Assembly (NCBI RefSeq): GCF_030817195.1
Contig: NZ_JAUSYZ010000001.1
Coordinates: 310,001-374,000 of the forward strand
Source of the DNA: Arthrobacter globiformis
Lineage (GTDB): Bacteria > Actinomycetota > Actinomycetes > Actinomycetales > Micrococcaceae
Direction: 5' to 3'
Length of the DNA: 64,000 nt
Shown here: positions 27,607-36,691 of the stretch, one piece after another
Numbering within the stretch: the stretch's first letter is position 1
Layout: each line of letters begins with the position of its first letter
Notes under the pieces: model-generated
The model's input: the letters and a program-made list of their open reading frames with translations, nothing else
Told to the model about the DNA's origin: nothing
Database searches by the model: none
Translations under genes and position numbers: made by a program

Positions 27607-28698
27607 ATGCCTGGTGCCGCCGGCCCGGCCCGTTCAGGGCGATCGCGTCCCACGATGCGCCATGTCGCCGCACTGGCCGGTGTGGGAACCAAGACGGTGT
27701 CCCGTGTTGTGAACGGAGAACCGAACGTCTCCGAGGCGACCATTGAACGCGTCCGTCATGCGATAGAGAGGTTGCACTACCAGCCCAATCTGGATGCCGC
27801 GAACCTCAAGCGGGCAAACGGCAGGACACTGACGCTAGGGTTTTTGGTTGGAAACCTGGCCGATCCGTTCTCGGCTGCCGTTCTCCGAGCAATTGAGGAA
27901 AAGGCATGGGAACGGAAGACTGCCGTAATCTCGGCCAGCCATGATTACAACCCCGAAAGGGAGCTGCAAATCATAAAGAACTTCGTGGGCCGACGTGTCG
28001 ACGGGATCATCCTGCGACCAGCCAACGGAAGGCATTCATTCCGTGCCCTGGAAGCGGCCCAGGGCATTCCGGTCGTCTTCTTGGGCGCACTGCCCAGCGG
28101 AGCGCCTGCAGATGCGGTGACCACCGACAACGCCGCCGGCGCTGCGCAGGCCGCGGACCATCTCCTCAGACTCGGCCACCGCCGGACCGCATACTGCGGA
28201 GCCGTCGCCGCAAGCGCAGGTGATGTCGCCGCCGAAGAACGGTACCTCGGATTCATGGAGAAACTCGGCCAAGCGGGCATCGCGGCCCGCGACATACCCG
28301 TTCTCCAGAACCTACAGGACGCTGAAACTGCTCGAAACGAGATTGCCCAGCTCATCCAGAGCGGTCCCCGGCCCACCGCGATTTTCACGGCCGGTTCGGC
28401 AGGAACGGCCGGGGCGATCAAGGCGTTGCGCGAGAACGGCGCGAACAACTCAATCGCGCTCGTCGGTTTTGACGACTTTCCTCTTGCTGACCTGGTCGAC
28501 CCGGGAATTACAGTGATCGCCCAGGACGTGGAAGGAATCGGGCGAATTGCGGCAGAAACATTGTTTGCACGGGTGGACGGCTTCTCCGGGGAACCCGCAA
28601 CGCACCTCATCCCGGCAACGCTGAAAGAGCGCGGCAGCGGGGAAATCCGTTCGCGGTCTGCAAGCAGGCGACCATACGTTTCGGCAGGCATAAGCTAA
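27607..28698 (+). CDS. LacI-family transcriptional regulator
   Basis: This 363-aa regulator has an N-terminal helix-turn-helix ('TMRHVAALAGVGTKTVSRVV' region, residues 16-35) after 15 basic/Pro-rich residues, then a sugar-sensing domain ending with 'LVGFDDFPLADLVDPGITVI'. It follows mannitol dehydrogenase by 23 bp and may be cotranscribed. No good ribosome-binding site is visible before ATG 27607. It probably adds substrate-specific repression to the AraC-controlled polyol regulon; its operator is not evident. Confidence 0.85.
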   Translation: MPGAAGPARSGRSRPTMRHVAALAGVGTKTVSRVVNGEPNVSEATIERVRHAIERLHYQPNLDAANLKRANGRTLTLGFLVGNLADPFSAAVLRAIEEKAWERKTAVISASHDYNPERELQIIKNFVGRRVDGIILRPANGRHSFRALEAAQGIPVVFLGALPSGAPADAVTTDNAAGAAQAADHLLRLGHRRTAYCGAVAASAGDVAAEERYLGFMEKLGQAGIAARDIPVLQNLQDAETARNEIAQLIQSGPRPTAIFTAGSAGTAGAIKALRENGANNSIALVGFDDFPLADLVDPGITVIAQDVEGIGRIAAETLFARVDGFSGEPATHLIPATLKERGSGEIRSRSASRRPYVSAGIS

Positions 28699-28734
28699 TA
28701 CCAGAAGGTCGCTTCCAGCACCGGAGAGTTCATC

Positions 28735-29058
28735 GTGGACACTGAAACCGCCGAGGTGATCGGTCATGACGTCACCACCATCACCTGTGTGTGCGGCAAT
28801 ACCGTCAGCAAGGCCGGATTGATACAGGCCAATTCACAAGGCGTCCCCGTTTACGCCGGAGGAAACACCTCCGTTCCCGCGGAGCTGGCGGAATGGCCTG
28901 CGGATGAGGACCTCTACACCCTCTGTCCCTCATGCGGCCGCGTGTACCGTGACTCGATAGTCGAAGAGACAGGGACCGCACCCGTTGCTTTCCGGGTGGA
29001 CGTCACCGCCGGCCCAATCGCAGCGGCAATCCGGGCCCACTGGGACCTCAGCACCTAG
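28735..29058 (+). CDS. Small zinc-ribbon-like hypothetical protein
   Basis: This 107-aa soluble protein of unknown function has paired cysteines CVC (Cys18, Cys20) and CPSC (Cys64, Cys67), which would form one zinc-ribbon site. The remainder is acidic and Thr/Ala-rich with no signal or membrane segment. The GTG start has GGAG upstream. It stands alone between the polyol regulator and the GH13 gene; no function can be assigned from context. Confidence 0.6.
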   Translation: MDTETAEVIGHDVTTITCVCGNTVSKAGLIQANSQGVPVYAGGNTSVPAELAEWPADEDLYTLCPSCGRVYRDSIVEETGTAPVAFRVDVTAGPIAAAIRAHWDLST

Positions 29059-29328
29059 GCTCGGCCGGCGCTGCTCTCCCCGGTGCCATGGGAGCTTGGA
29101 TTGCTGGAGGGTTGGCGCCGACCTGCCGCCGTCTGAGTGTTGGGTTTCCTTACAGGTTCCTTGGCCGGCTATGAGAACCGCTGATGGCAATAGTCGATAT
29201 TCCGGCGGCTGCCGACATACGGTGGGCTAAGCGGACAAATGTGAATAGTCTCAAGGCGCCGGGGTACGGGAAGACTGAAGAACACCCCGGGAGGTGCCAC
29301 GCAGGAACCACCGATAAAGGAGCAATCT

Positions 29329-31662
29329 GTGCGGGAAGCAAGCTTCAACAAGAGCGTTTCAGTAACCGACGATTTGGCCGGCGAGCCTGACGGGCTCGAT
29401 TCGGCCCCGGCTGATACGGCGGCCGCGGAAGCGACCGAAGCGCCGGAAGCCTCAGCAGCCGAGGTGCCCCCGACTGAGTCAGCGCCGGAAGCGCCCGAAG
29501 CAACCGAAGCGGCTGACATCACCTATGACGAGCAGTTCTATCCCGCCCGTCCCAAAGCGCTGAGGCCGATCGCCCGCCGTCGCCAGTTCTTTGCCGACCG
29601 CCCCTCGCTCGAGTTCGACGGGCGCAATGCCGCCTATGTCGAGTGGCTGCGGAACCAGGCGATGCTGGGCGACGCGAACGTGATGGCGCGGCAGCTCTCC
29701 GGACAGGCCAGCATGTGGCAGAACTCCTATGCCCATCCGAACCCGCGGGCCGCAGTGGAACGCGCGCCCGTCTGGTTTACCGCCTACCCCCTGTCCTTCA
29801 TCACCCGCCCGGGCCAGTCCTTCCTCTCCGCCCTGGGTGATCCTGAACTGTGGGACGCCTTCCGGGAGATCGGGATCCGGGGCCTGCACACCGGTCCCGT
29901 CAAGCTCGCCGGCGGCATTCGGGGCTGGTCCCAGACGCCGAGCGTGGACGGGCACTTCGACCGCATCAGCATGGCGATCGACCCGGTGTTTGGCACCGAG
30001 GAAGAATTCCGCAAGATGTGCGAGGTCGCCGCGGACCATGACGGCACCGTGATCGATGACATCGTTCCCGGCCACACAGGCAAGGGTGCCGACTTCCGTC
30101 TGGCCGAGATGAACTTCCGGGACTATCCCGGCATCTATCACATGATCGACATCCCGGAAGAGGACTGGCACCTGCTGCCGGACGTTCCCGAAGGCGAAGA
30201 CTCGGTAAACATCAGCCCCGACGCCGAGCAGGCACTGCAGAAGGCCGGGTACATCATCGGCAGGCTGCAGCGGGTGATCTTCTACGAGCCGGGCGTGAAG
30301 GAGACCAACTGGAGTGCCACGCGGCCCATCGTGGACACGGCCGGGAAAACCCGGCGCTGGGTCTATCTGCACTACTTCAAGGCCGGACAGCCGTCCATCA
30401 ACTGGCTGGACCCGACCTTTGCGGGAATGCGGCTGGTGGTGGGGGACGCACTGCACTCTCTGCTCGACCTGGGCACGGGTGCCCTGCGGCTGGACGCGAA
30501 CGGGTTCCTGGGTGTTGAGAAAAGCGCCGAGGAGCAGCCGGGCTGGTCCGAGGGGCACCCGCTGTCCGAGGCCGCAAACCAGCTCATCGGATCCATGATC
30601 CGCAAGGTCGGCGGGTTCTCCTTCCAGGAACTGAACCTGACCATCGACGACATCAAGGCCACCTCAGAGGCCGGTCCGGATCTTTCCTACGACTTCGTGA
30701 CCAGGCCGGCATACCACTACGCCCTGGTGACGGCCGACACGGAATTCCTGCGCCTGACACTGCGGCTCGCCATGGAAATCGGCGTCGACCAGGCATCACT
30801 GGTCCACGCCCTCCAGAACCACGACGAACTGACCTACGAACTGGTCCATTTCGCCGCCGGCCACAAGGACGACGTGTTCGAACTCAACGGCCAGGAACTC
30901 ACCGGGGCCGAAGTCGCCGAGCACGTCCAGCAGACCCTGCGGGAACGGCTGACAGGGCCGGAGACCCCGTACAACGCCCTGTTCACCACCAACGGCATCG
31001 CCTGCACGACGGCCAGCTTCATCATGGCCGCCCTGGGCATCCAGGACCCGGAGAACCTGACTGACGAACAGCAGGCCCAGGTCCTGGACGTGCACATCCT
31101 GCTGTCCATGTACAACGCCCTGCAGCCGGGTGTCTTCGCCCTGTCCGGCTGGGACCTGACCGGCGTCGCCGCCCTGGACCGCCACAAAGTCCGGGAACTC
31201 ACCGCGCAGGGCGACACCCGCTGGATCAACCGCGGCGCCCACGACATCATGGGCACCAGCCCCGAGGCGGAGGCATCCTCTGCCGGCATGCCCCGTGCCC
31301 GCAGCCTCTACGGCCCGCTGCCCGACCAGCTCAAGGACCCGGCGTCCTACGCCCGGCGCCTGCAGAAGATCCTTGCCGTGCGGGAACAGAGCGGGATCGC
31401 CACCAGCACCCTGCTGGACGTGCCGGAAGTTTCCCATCGCGGCCTGCTGGTCATGGTCAACAGGCTGGGCAGCGGGGACCTGCAGGCGACCGTGCTCAAC
31501 TTCTCCGGGCAGGACATCGCAGGAAGCATCCAGTCCACGCACCTGGTTCCCGGCAGCAGCGTCCATGACCTCTTCAGCGGCGAGGCCGTTGGGCAGGTCG
31601 ACGACCTGCACAGCTTCTTCCTGGAATTGGGTGCCTACCAGGGCACGGCGCTGCTCCTGTAG
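29329..31662 (+). CDS. GH13-family protein, trehalose synthase / glucosyltransferase-like
   Basis: This 777-aa cytosolic alpha-amylase-fold protein would act on alpha-glucosidic sugars. The four GH13 regions can be traced: IDDIVPGHTG (region I), ALRLDANGF with nucleophile Asp389, FSFQELNL with acid/base Glu434, and LQNHDELT with Asp499. About 55 N-terminal residues form a low-complexity Ala/Glu/Pro segment not expected in trehalose synthases. The GTG start has AAGGAG 7 bp upstream. It resembles proteins labelled maltose alpha-D-glucosyltransferase but is divergent in region I, so isomaltulose/sucrose isomerase-type activity is also possible. Confidence 0.78.
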   Translation: MREASFNKSVSVTDDLAGEPDGLDSAPADTAAAEATEAPEASAAEVPPTESAPEAPEATEAADITYDEQFYPARPKALRPIARRRQFFADRPSLEFDGRNAAYVEWLRNQAMLGDANVMARQLSGQASMWQNSYAHPNPRAAVERAPVWFTAYPLSFITRPGQSFLSALGDPELWDAFREIGIRGLHTGPVKLAGGIRGWSQTPSVDGHFDRISMAIDPVFGTEEEFRKMCEVAADHDGTVIDDIVPGHTGKGADFRLAEMNFRDYPGIYHMIDIPEEDWHLLPDVPEGEDSVNISPDAEQALQKAGYIIGRLQRVIFYEPGVKETNWSATRPIVDTAGKTRRWVYLHYFKAGQPSINWLDPTFAGMRLVVGDALHSLLDLGTGALRLDANGFLGVEKSAEEQPGWSEGHPLSEAANQLIGSMIRKVGGFSFQELNLTIDDIKATSEAGPDLSYDFVTRPAYHYALVTADTEFLRLTLRLAMEIGVDQASLVHALQNHDELTYELVHFAAGHKDDVFELNGQELTGAEVAEHVQQTLRERLTGPETPYNALFTTNGIACTTASFIMAALGIQDPENLTDEQQAQVLDVHILLSMYNALQPGVFALSGWDLTGVAALDRHKVRELTAQGDTRWINRGAHDIMGTSPEAEASSAGMPRARSLYGPLPDQLKDPASYARRLQKILAVREQSGIATSTLLDVPEVSHRGLLVMVNRLGSGDLQATVLNFSGQDIAGSIQSTHLVPGSSVHDLFSGEAVGQVDDLHSFFLELGAYQGTALLL

Positions 31663-31711
31663 GAGGGCGAGAAGGAGGACGACGGCGACGCCCAGTGAGC
31701 GGGCCCGGCAC

Positions 31712-32794
31712 CTACGGTGCCGGCACCGCCACCGGCACCGGGCCCACCGAGCCGCGCCGCACCAGCGCGGCCTGGAACTCCGGTGCCGGTGCCAATGGCG
31801 GCCGGCCCTCGATCTGCCTGATCAGGGCGCTCGCCGCCGCCGCGCCCATTTCGTAGACGGGCTGCGCCACCACCGTCAGGGGTGGCGTGGTCAGGCGGGT
31901 CCAGGCGAAGTCGTCGTACATCAGGAACGACACGTCGTCGGGGATTCGGAGCCCCATCTCCTGGATGGATTCCACCACGCTGAGGGCAATCAGGCCATCG
32001 GAAGCCACGACGGCGGTGGCCGCGTCAGCGCCCAGCAGCACCTCTCGTGTGAGGCCCCGGATAGAGCCGGCATCGCCGGCGTTGAGCCGCACAAGGTCCT
32101 CAGGGAACTCGCATCCCGCGTCTGCAAAGGCCCGGCGCATCCCCTCGATGCGGTCCGAAATCTGCGACGAATCCAGCCGCATCTCCATGGAATACCCGGC
32201 GTCGGTGCGCAGTGTTGAGATGAAGGCGACCCTGCGGTGCCCGGCGTCCAGGAGGTACCGGGTCGATTCGTATGAGATGGCGGCCATGTCGACGGCGACA
32301 GTCTCCAGCGCGAGGCCGTCGGCCGAGCGGTCCAGCAACACCAGCGGCCGGCCCGATTCGTGGACCCGCCGCAGGTGCTCCGTCTCCACCGACGAGGCCG
32401 GCGCGACGATCAGGCCGTCGACCCGCTTGTCGAGCAGTACGCGGACGGCGTCCACTTCGGCCGCGGTGTTCTCGTCCGTGTTGATCAGGATGACGTTGAA
32501 CCCGCTCTTCTTGGCGGTGTCCGTGATCCCCCTGGTGGCCAGGCCGAAATGCGGGTTTTCGATGTCGCCCACCACGACGCCGATGGTGTGCGATTTCCCG
32601 GTGTTCATGCTGCGCGCCAGCTCGTTGGGCCGGTACTCCAGCTCTTCCGCTGCAGCGAGAACCCGCTCGCGGACGTCGTCGCTGACGGCCCCGTAGTTGC
32701 CCAGGGCGCGCGCCGCCTGAGCCTTGGACACCTGGGCAGCTTTTGCGACGTCGGCAACTGTTACGTCCCGGCGCCTTGCTCCGTCACTGCTCAT
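31712..32794 (-). CDS. LacI-family transcriptional repressor
   Basis: This 360-aa repressor has an N-terminal helix-turn-helix ('VTVADVAKAAQVSKAQAARA') and a sensing domain with 'GVVVGDIENPHFGLATRGI'. The start is ATG 32794, preceded by GGAAAGG. It is divergent from the amino-acid-type ABC/oxidoreductase operon, and two matching operators lie between them (32860-32898). The ligand is presumably a sugar-containing compound brought in by that importer (inference). Confidence 0.88.
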   Translation of the reverse strand: MSSDGARRRDVTVADVAKAAQVSKAQAARALGNYGAVSDDVRERVLAAAEELEYRPNELARSMNTGKSHTIGVVVGDIENPHFGLATRGITDTAKKSGFNVILINTDENTAAEVDAVRVLLDKRVDGLIVAPASSVETEHLRRVHESGRPLVLLDRSADGLALETVAVDMAAISYESTRYLLDAGHRRVAFISTLRTDAGYSMEMRLDSSQISDRIEGMRRAFADAGCEFPEDLVRLNAGDAGSIRGLTREVLLGADAATAVVASDGLIALSVVESIQEMGLRIPDDVSFLMYDDFAWTRLTTPPLTVVAQPVYEMGAAAASALIRQIEGRPPLAPAPEFQAALVRRGSVGPVPVAVPAP

Positions 32795-32859
32795 GTTCAC
32801 CTTTCCGAGGGGGCTGTTGACGCGGCCTGTGAGTTCCGCTACATTTCTAGCAATCGATG

Positions 32860-32898
32860 TGAGTCCGGTCTCAATCGTAAGGACTGAGACCGGACTCA
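32860..32898. promoter_or_regulatory. Twin LacI operators between the repressor and its operon
   Basis: TGAGTCCGGTCTCA (32860-32873) and TGAGACCGGACTCA (32885-32898) are exact reverse complements 25 bp apart centre to centre. Each half is itself a near-palindrome around the central CCGG typical of LacI-family operators. The spacing of about 2.5 helical turns places the dimers on opposite faces. They lie between the divergent LacI and ABC operon starts and should control both. Confidence 0.82.
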
Positions 32899-32971
32899 GC
32901 AAGAGCTTCATCGACCAAATCCTTCGGCGGCCCTGACAGCACCGCTTTCCCTCCCACGATTGGACAACGCT

Positions 32972-33838
32972 GTGATCAAACTGAACTTCCGCCCGGCAGC
33001 AGTGGCTGCGGCGGCCCTGGCGGCCATCCTCGCCCTGTCCGGCTGCGGCGGGTCATCCTCCGCCACCTCCAGCCCGGCTGAGAACCCGTACGGACTGATC
33101 GAACCGGGCACCATCCGGGTGGCCAGCCTGGGCGACTCAAAGCCATACACCTTCACGGACGCGCAGGGTAACTTCACCGGCTTCGACGTCGAACTGTTCA
33201 AGGACGTGGCCCACCGCGCCGGCGTAGACAAAGTGGTCTTCACCGGTCAGGACTTCTCCGGGCTGCTCGCCGCCGTGGCCAACGGCCAGTTCGACGTCGG
33301 TGTGGCCGCCATTGGCATCACCGACAAGCGCAAGGAAACCGTCGACTTCTCCAACGGCTACCTTGCCGGCTACCTGACGGTAATCACCACGAACGCCTCG
33401 GGCATCAAGGACGTGGACGGCCTCAACGGAAAGCGCCTGGGCGTGGTCCAGGGAACGCTCCAGGAGGCCTACGCGGTCAAGAACTTCACCTCCGCCAGCC
33501 TGGTGCGCTTCCCGGACAACAACACCGCGATCGCCGCCGTCAACAGCGGCTCCGTGGACGCCCACTTCCTCGACTACGAGGCTGCCAAGGCGTACCAGGA
33601 GCAGTACGGCCTGATCAGCGCGGCTGACATCCCGTCCTTTGACGCCCCCGCCGGCTTCGCCATCGCCAAAGACAAGCCCGCCTTCAAGGAAGCCCTGAAC
33701 AAGGGTCTGGCCGAGGCGATGGAGGACGGAACGTGGAAGAAGCTCTACCAAAAGTGGTTCCCGGGCTCCCCGATGCCTGAGCAGTACCTGCCCAAGGCCG
33801 AGCAGACCGCCACCCCGGCCCCGACCGCAAGCAAGTAG
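32972..33838 (+). CDS. Amino-acid-type ABC transporter, solute-binding lipoprotein
   Basis: This 288-aa family-3 binding protein (polar amino acid / opine type) has a lipoprotein signal with lipobox LSGC (Cys25). 'VASLGDSKPYTFTDAQGNFT' and 'VGVAAIGITDKRKETVDFSN' are the usual ligand-domain blocks. GTG 32972 is preferred; a TTG at 32960 is in frame. Family-3 proteins bind amino acids, opines and Amadori compounds. Control by a LacI-type (sugar-sensing) repressor hints at a sugar-amino acid conjugate, which is inference. Confidence 0.85.
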   Translation: MIKLNFRPAAVAAAALAAILALSGCGGSSSATSSPAENPYGLIEPGTIRVASLGDSKPYTFTDAQGNFTGFDVELFKDVAHRAGVDKVVFTGQDFSGLLAAVANGQFDVGVAAIGITDKRKETVDFSNGYLAGYLTVITTNASGIKDVDGLNGKRLGVVQGTLQEAYAVKNFTSASLVRFPDNNTAIAAVNSGSVDAHFLDYEAAKAYQEQYGLISAADIPSFDAPAGFAIAKDKPAFKEALNKGLAEAMEDGTWKKLYQKWFPGSPMPEQYLPKAEQTATPAPTASK

Positions 33839-33955
33839 GCGAAGCACCGACCGGCACAGTGCCGTTCCCGCCGGGCGGGCCGCACACCGGCCCGCCCGGC
33901 ACGGGGACCCCCGTCCGGCACTCGAATAAAAACAACTAACGTCTGAGAGCAATCA

Positions 33956-34744
33956 ATGGACTGGCTCAACATCATCGGCCGCACCTTCTTCGACTTCGAA
34001 GCAATGCTTGAGGTGCTGCCCCAACTTCTCGGGGTTGGCCTTCTCAACACACTGATCATCTCCGTCGCCGCCACCATCCTTGGCGTGGTGCTGGGCATGG
34101 TGGTGGCGGTCATGGGCATCTCGCGGTCCCGCTGGCTGCGCATCCCGGCCCGGATCTACACAGACCTCTTCCGCGGCCTGCCGGCCATCCTCACCATCCT
34201 GCTGATCGGCCAGGGCTTCGCGCGCTTCAGCCAATCGGTCTTCGGGCCCTCGCCGTACCCGCTGGGAATTATCGCGCTGAGCCTCATCGCCAGCGCCTAC
34301 ATCGGCGAAATCTTCCGCGCCGGCATCCTCAGCGTGGACAAGGGGCAGGGCGAAGCGTGCCGCGCCCTGGGCATGAGCTACGCCAAATCCATGGCCCTGG
34401 TGGTGGTCCCGCAGGGCGTCCGCCGCGTCCTGCCGGCCCTGGTGAACCAGTTCATTGCCATCGTCAAGGACTCCTCGCTGGTCTACTTCCTGGGCCTGCT
34501 GGTCAGCGAACGCGAGCTCTTCCGGGTGGGACAGGACGCCGCGGTGCTGTCCGGAAACCTCTCGCCCCTGGTCATGGCCGGCATCTTCTACCTGGTGATC
34601 ACGGTGCCCCTGACCCACCTGGTCAACTACTTCGACAACAGGTTCCGCACCGGCCGCCGCCGGCCCACCCCGCCCACGAGCGGCCTGAAGGAAGTCACGG
34701 AACTCGACGCGGCCTCGCCACTCATCACCGGGAGCAACACATGA
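33956..34744 (+). CDS. Amino-acid-type ABC transporter permease (HisMQ family)
   Basis: This 262-aa inner-membrane permease of the His/Glu/Gln/Arg/opine family has about five helices and the loop 'QGEACRALGMSYAKSMALVV'. It is the only permease gene in the operon, so it should act as a homodimer. It follows the binding protein by 117 bp and overlaps the ATPase gene by four bases (ATGA). Confidence 0.9.
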   Translation: MDWLNIIGRTFFDFEAMLEVLPQLLGVGLLNTLIISVAATILGVVLGMVVAVMGISRSRWLRIPARIYTDLFRGLPAILTILLIGQGFARFSQSVFGPSPYPLGIIALSLIASAYIGEIFRAGILSVDKGQGEACRALGMSYAKSMALVVVPQGVRRVLPALVNQFIAIVKDSSLVYFLGLLVSERELFRVGQDAAVLSGNLSPLVMAGIFYLVITVPLTHLVNYFDNRFRTGRRRPTPPTSGLKEVTELDAASPLITGSNT

Positions 34745-35541
34745 ACCTCACAAGCGCCAGCAAGACGACCCCAAATAAAATGCCCGCACACAAAGCCGAG
34801 GACATCGAAACGTTCCACGGCTCCAGCCTGGAGCTGAAGAACCTGACCATGGCCTACGGGGACATCGAGGTCCTCCGGAACGTCAGCCTCACGGTGGCCC
34901 CGGGCACCACCACCTGCATCATCGGGCCCTCGGGCTCGGGCAAGTCCACGCTGCTGCGGGGCGTCAACCGGCTGCATGAACCCAAGAGCGGCGACGTGCT
35001 GCTGGCCGGTGAGAGCGCCCTGCAGGTTAAGCCGGATACCCTGCGCCGCCGCATCGGCATGGTGTTCCAGCACTTCAACCTCTTCCCGGACCACACCGCA
35101 CTTGAAAACGTGGCACTGGCCCTCTGGAGCGTCAAGGGCATGTCCAAGGCCGAGGCCACGGAACGGGCCCGCCGCCGGCTGGCCGAAGTGGGCCTGGCCG
35201 AACGGGCCGACCACCGCCCCAGAGACCTCTCCGGCGGCCAGCAGCAGCGCGTGGCGATCGCCCGCGCGCTGGCCATGGAACCGGAGGTGATGCTGTTCGA
35301 CGAAGCGACCAGCGCCCTGGACCCGGAACTGGTCAAAGGCGTCCTGAACCTGATGGCAGGGCTCGGCCGGCGCGGCATGACCATGCTGGTGGTCACGCAC
35401 GAGATGGGTTTCGCCCGCAAAGTCGCGGACCAGGTTGTCTTCATGGACGAGGGCGAAGTGGTGGAGGCCGGGACCCCGGCCGAACTGTTCGACAACCCGC
35501 GCAGCGAACGGCTGCAGCGCTTCCTTTCCGAGGTGCTGTGA
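34741..35541 (+). CDS. Amino-acid-type ABC transporter ATPase (GlnQ family)
   Basis: This 266-aa ATP-binding subunit has Walker A GPSGSGKST, Q-loop QHFNLFPDHT, signature LSGGQQQR, Walker B VMLFDEATSALDP and the switch His in VVTHEMGFA. About 30 extra polar residues precede the ATPase domain. It is coupled to the permease upstream and its stop overlaps the next start. Unlike the fructan and polyol importers in this window, this transporter has its own ATPase. Confidence 0.93.
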   Translation: MNLTSASKTTPNKMPAHKAEDIETFHGSSLELKNLTMAYGDIEVLRNVSLTVAPGTTTCIIGPSGSGKSTLLRGVNRLHEPKSGDVLLAGESALQVKPDTLRRRIGMVFQHFNLFPDHTALENVALALWSVKGMSKAEATERARRRLAEVGLAERADHRPRDLSGGQQQRVAIARALAMEPEVMLFDEATSALDPELVKGVLNLMAGLGRRGMTMLVVTHEMGFARKVADQVVFMDEGEVVEAGTPAELFDNPRSERLQRFLSEVL

Positions 35542-36584
35542 TGGGCAACGGAACAGCGGAACCCATCCGGACCGCCGTCGTCGGCTTTGGAATCTCCGGC
35601 AAGGTCTTCCACACGCCGCTGATCGCGGCGGATCCGGACTACTCGCTGGACGTGATCGTGACGGCAGACCCGGAGCGGGCCGCCGAGGCGGCCAGGCGCT
35701 ACCCACAGGCACGCATCGTTCCCACGCCCGAGGCGATGTTCGCCCGGGCCGGCGAGCTGGACCTTGTCATCCTGGGCACCCCGCCGCACACGCACTTCGA
35801 CCTCGCGGCCACCGCCATCGCCCACGGCCTCCACGTGGTGGTGGACAAGCCCTTCGTGCCAACCTCCGCGCAGGGGGCGGAGCTGATCGCCCTGGCGTCC
35901 GACGGCGGGGTGCAGCTCACGGTGTTCCAGAACCGCCGGTGGGACGCCGACTTCCTGACCCTGCAGAAGCTGCTCCGGCAGCAGGCCCTGGGTGAAATCC
36001 GAACTTTCGAGTCGCGCTTCGAATGGTGGCGGCCCGAGGGCTTCGGGAACTGGCGCGACAGCGTCTCCCTTGCCCAGGGCGGCGGGATCCTCCACGACCT
36101 CGGCGCGCACCTGATCGACCAGGCCGTCCAGCTGTTCGGACCGGTCGAAAAGAGCTACGGCGAGACGGCCAACCGGGGACCGGATCCGGAGGCGGCAGAC
36201 ACTGAGGCGTTCGTCTCCCTGCTTCATGGGTCCGGAGTCCGCAGCAGGCTATGGATGAACGGCATGGCAGCCCAGGTGGGTCCGCGCTTCCACGTCCTGG
36301 GCTCCGAATCCGGCTACACCAAGTGGGGCCTGGACGGCCAGGAGCCTGTGCTCGCGGCCGGGATGGCGCCTACAGATCCCGTCTATGGCGTCGATCCCCA
36401 GGAGTCTTGGGGGCTTCTGGGGGTGGATGGAGCCGCCATCCCGGTTCCCGCAGAGCGCGGCGCCTACCCCCAGTTTTATGTGCAGCTGGCCGCCGCCCTG
36501 CGCGGGGAGGGCCCGCTGCCCGTCGACCCGGCGGAGCCGCTCGGAGTCCTCAAGATCATCGAAGGCATCCACGCGCTGGCCTGA
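35541..36584 (+). CDS. Gfo/Idh/MocA-family oxidoreductase
   Basis: This 347-aa NAD(P)-dependent dehydrogenase has a Rossmann N-terminus (VVGFGISGKVFHTPLI), the conserved VDKPF and a C-terminal beta-sheet substrate domain ('GGGILHDLGAHLIDQAVQLFG', where the His is the usual catalytic base). ATG 35541 lies one base from the ATPase stop with GAGG upstream. The family oxidises or reduces sugars, inositols and opine-like compounds. It is next to a transporter and an FAD oxidoreductase, so it probably processes the imported compound. Confidence 0.88.
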   Translation: MGNGTAEPIRTAVVGFGISGKVFHTPLIAADPDYSLDVIVTADPERAAEAARRYPQARIVPTPEAMFARAGELDLVILGTPPHTHFDLAATAIAHGLHVVVDKPFVPTSAQGAELIALASDGGVQLTVFQNRRWDADFLTLQKLLRQQALGEIRTFESRFEWWRPEGFGNWRDSVSLAQGGGILHDLGAHLIDQAVQLFGPVEKSYGETANRGPDPEAADTEAFVSLLHGSGVRSRLWMNGMAAQVGPRFHVLGSESGYTKWGLDGQEPVLAAGMAPTDPVYGVDPQESWGLLGVDGAAIPVPAERGAYPQFYVQLAAALRGEGPLPVDPAEPLGVLKIIEGIHALA

Positions 36585-36691
36585 CGCTCAGTCCCCACTC
36601 TTGCGGCGACTTGCCGCTATCTGCCCGGACGCGAATCCGAATGCCGCGTCCCCATCAACCGTGTCCAAAAATCCGCAGAAAGGGAGAACTC

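Noticed and set aside
30796..31611. Minus-strand frame opposite the GH13 gene
   Set aside because: There are no motifs or ribosome-binding site, and GH13 catalytic regions occupy the other strand.
36251..36691. Upstream extension of the DAO-family gene
   Set aside because: It overlaps the Gfo/Idh/MocA gene in another frame. ATG 36692 has AGGGAG and begins directly at the FAD-binding motif.
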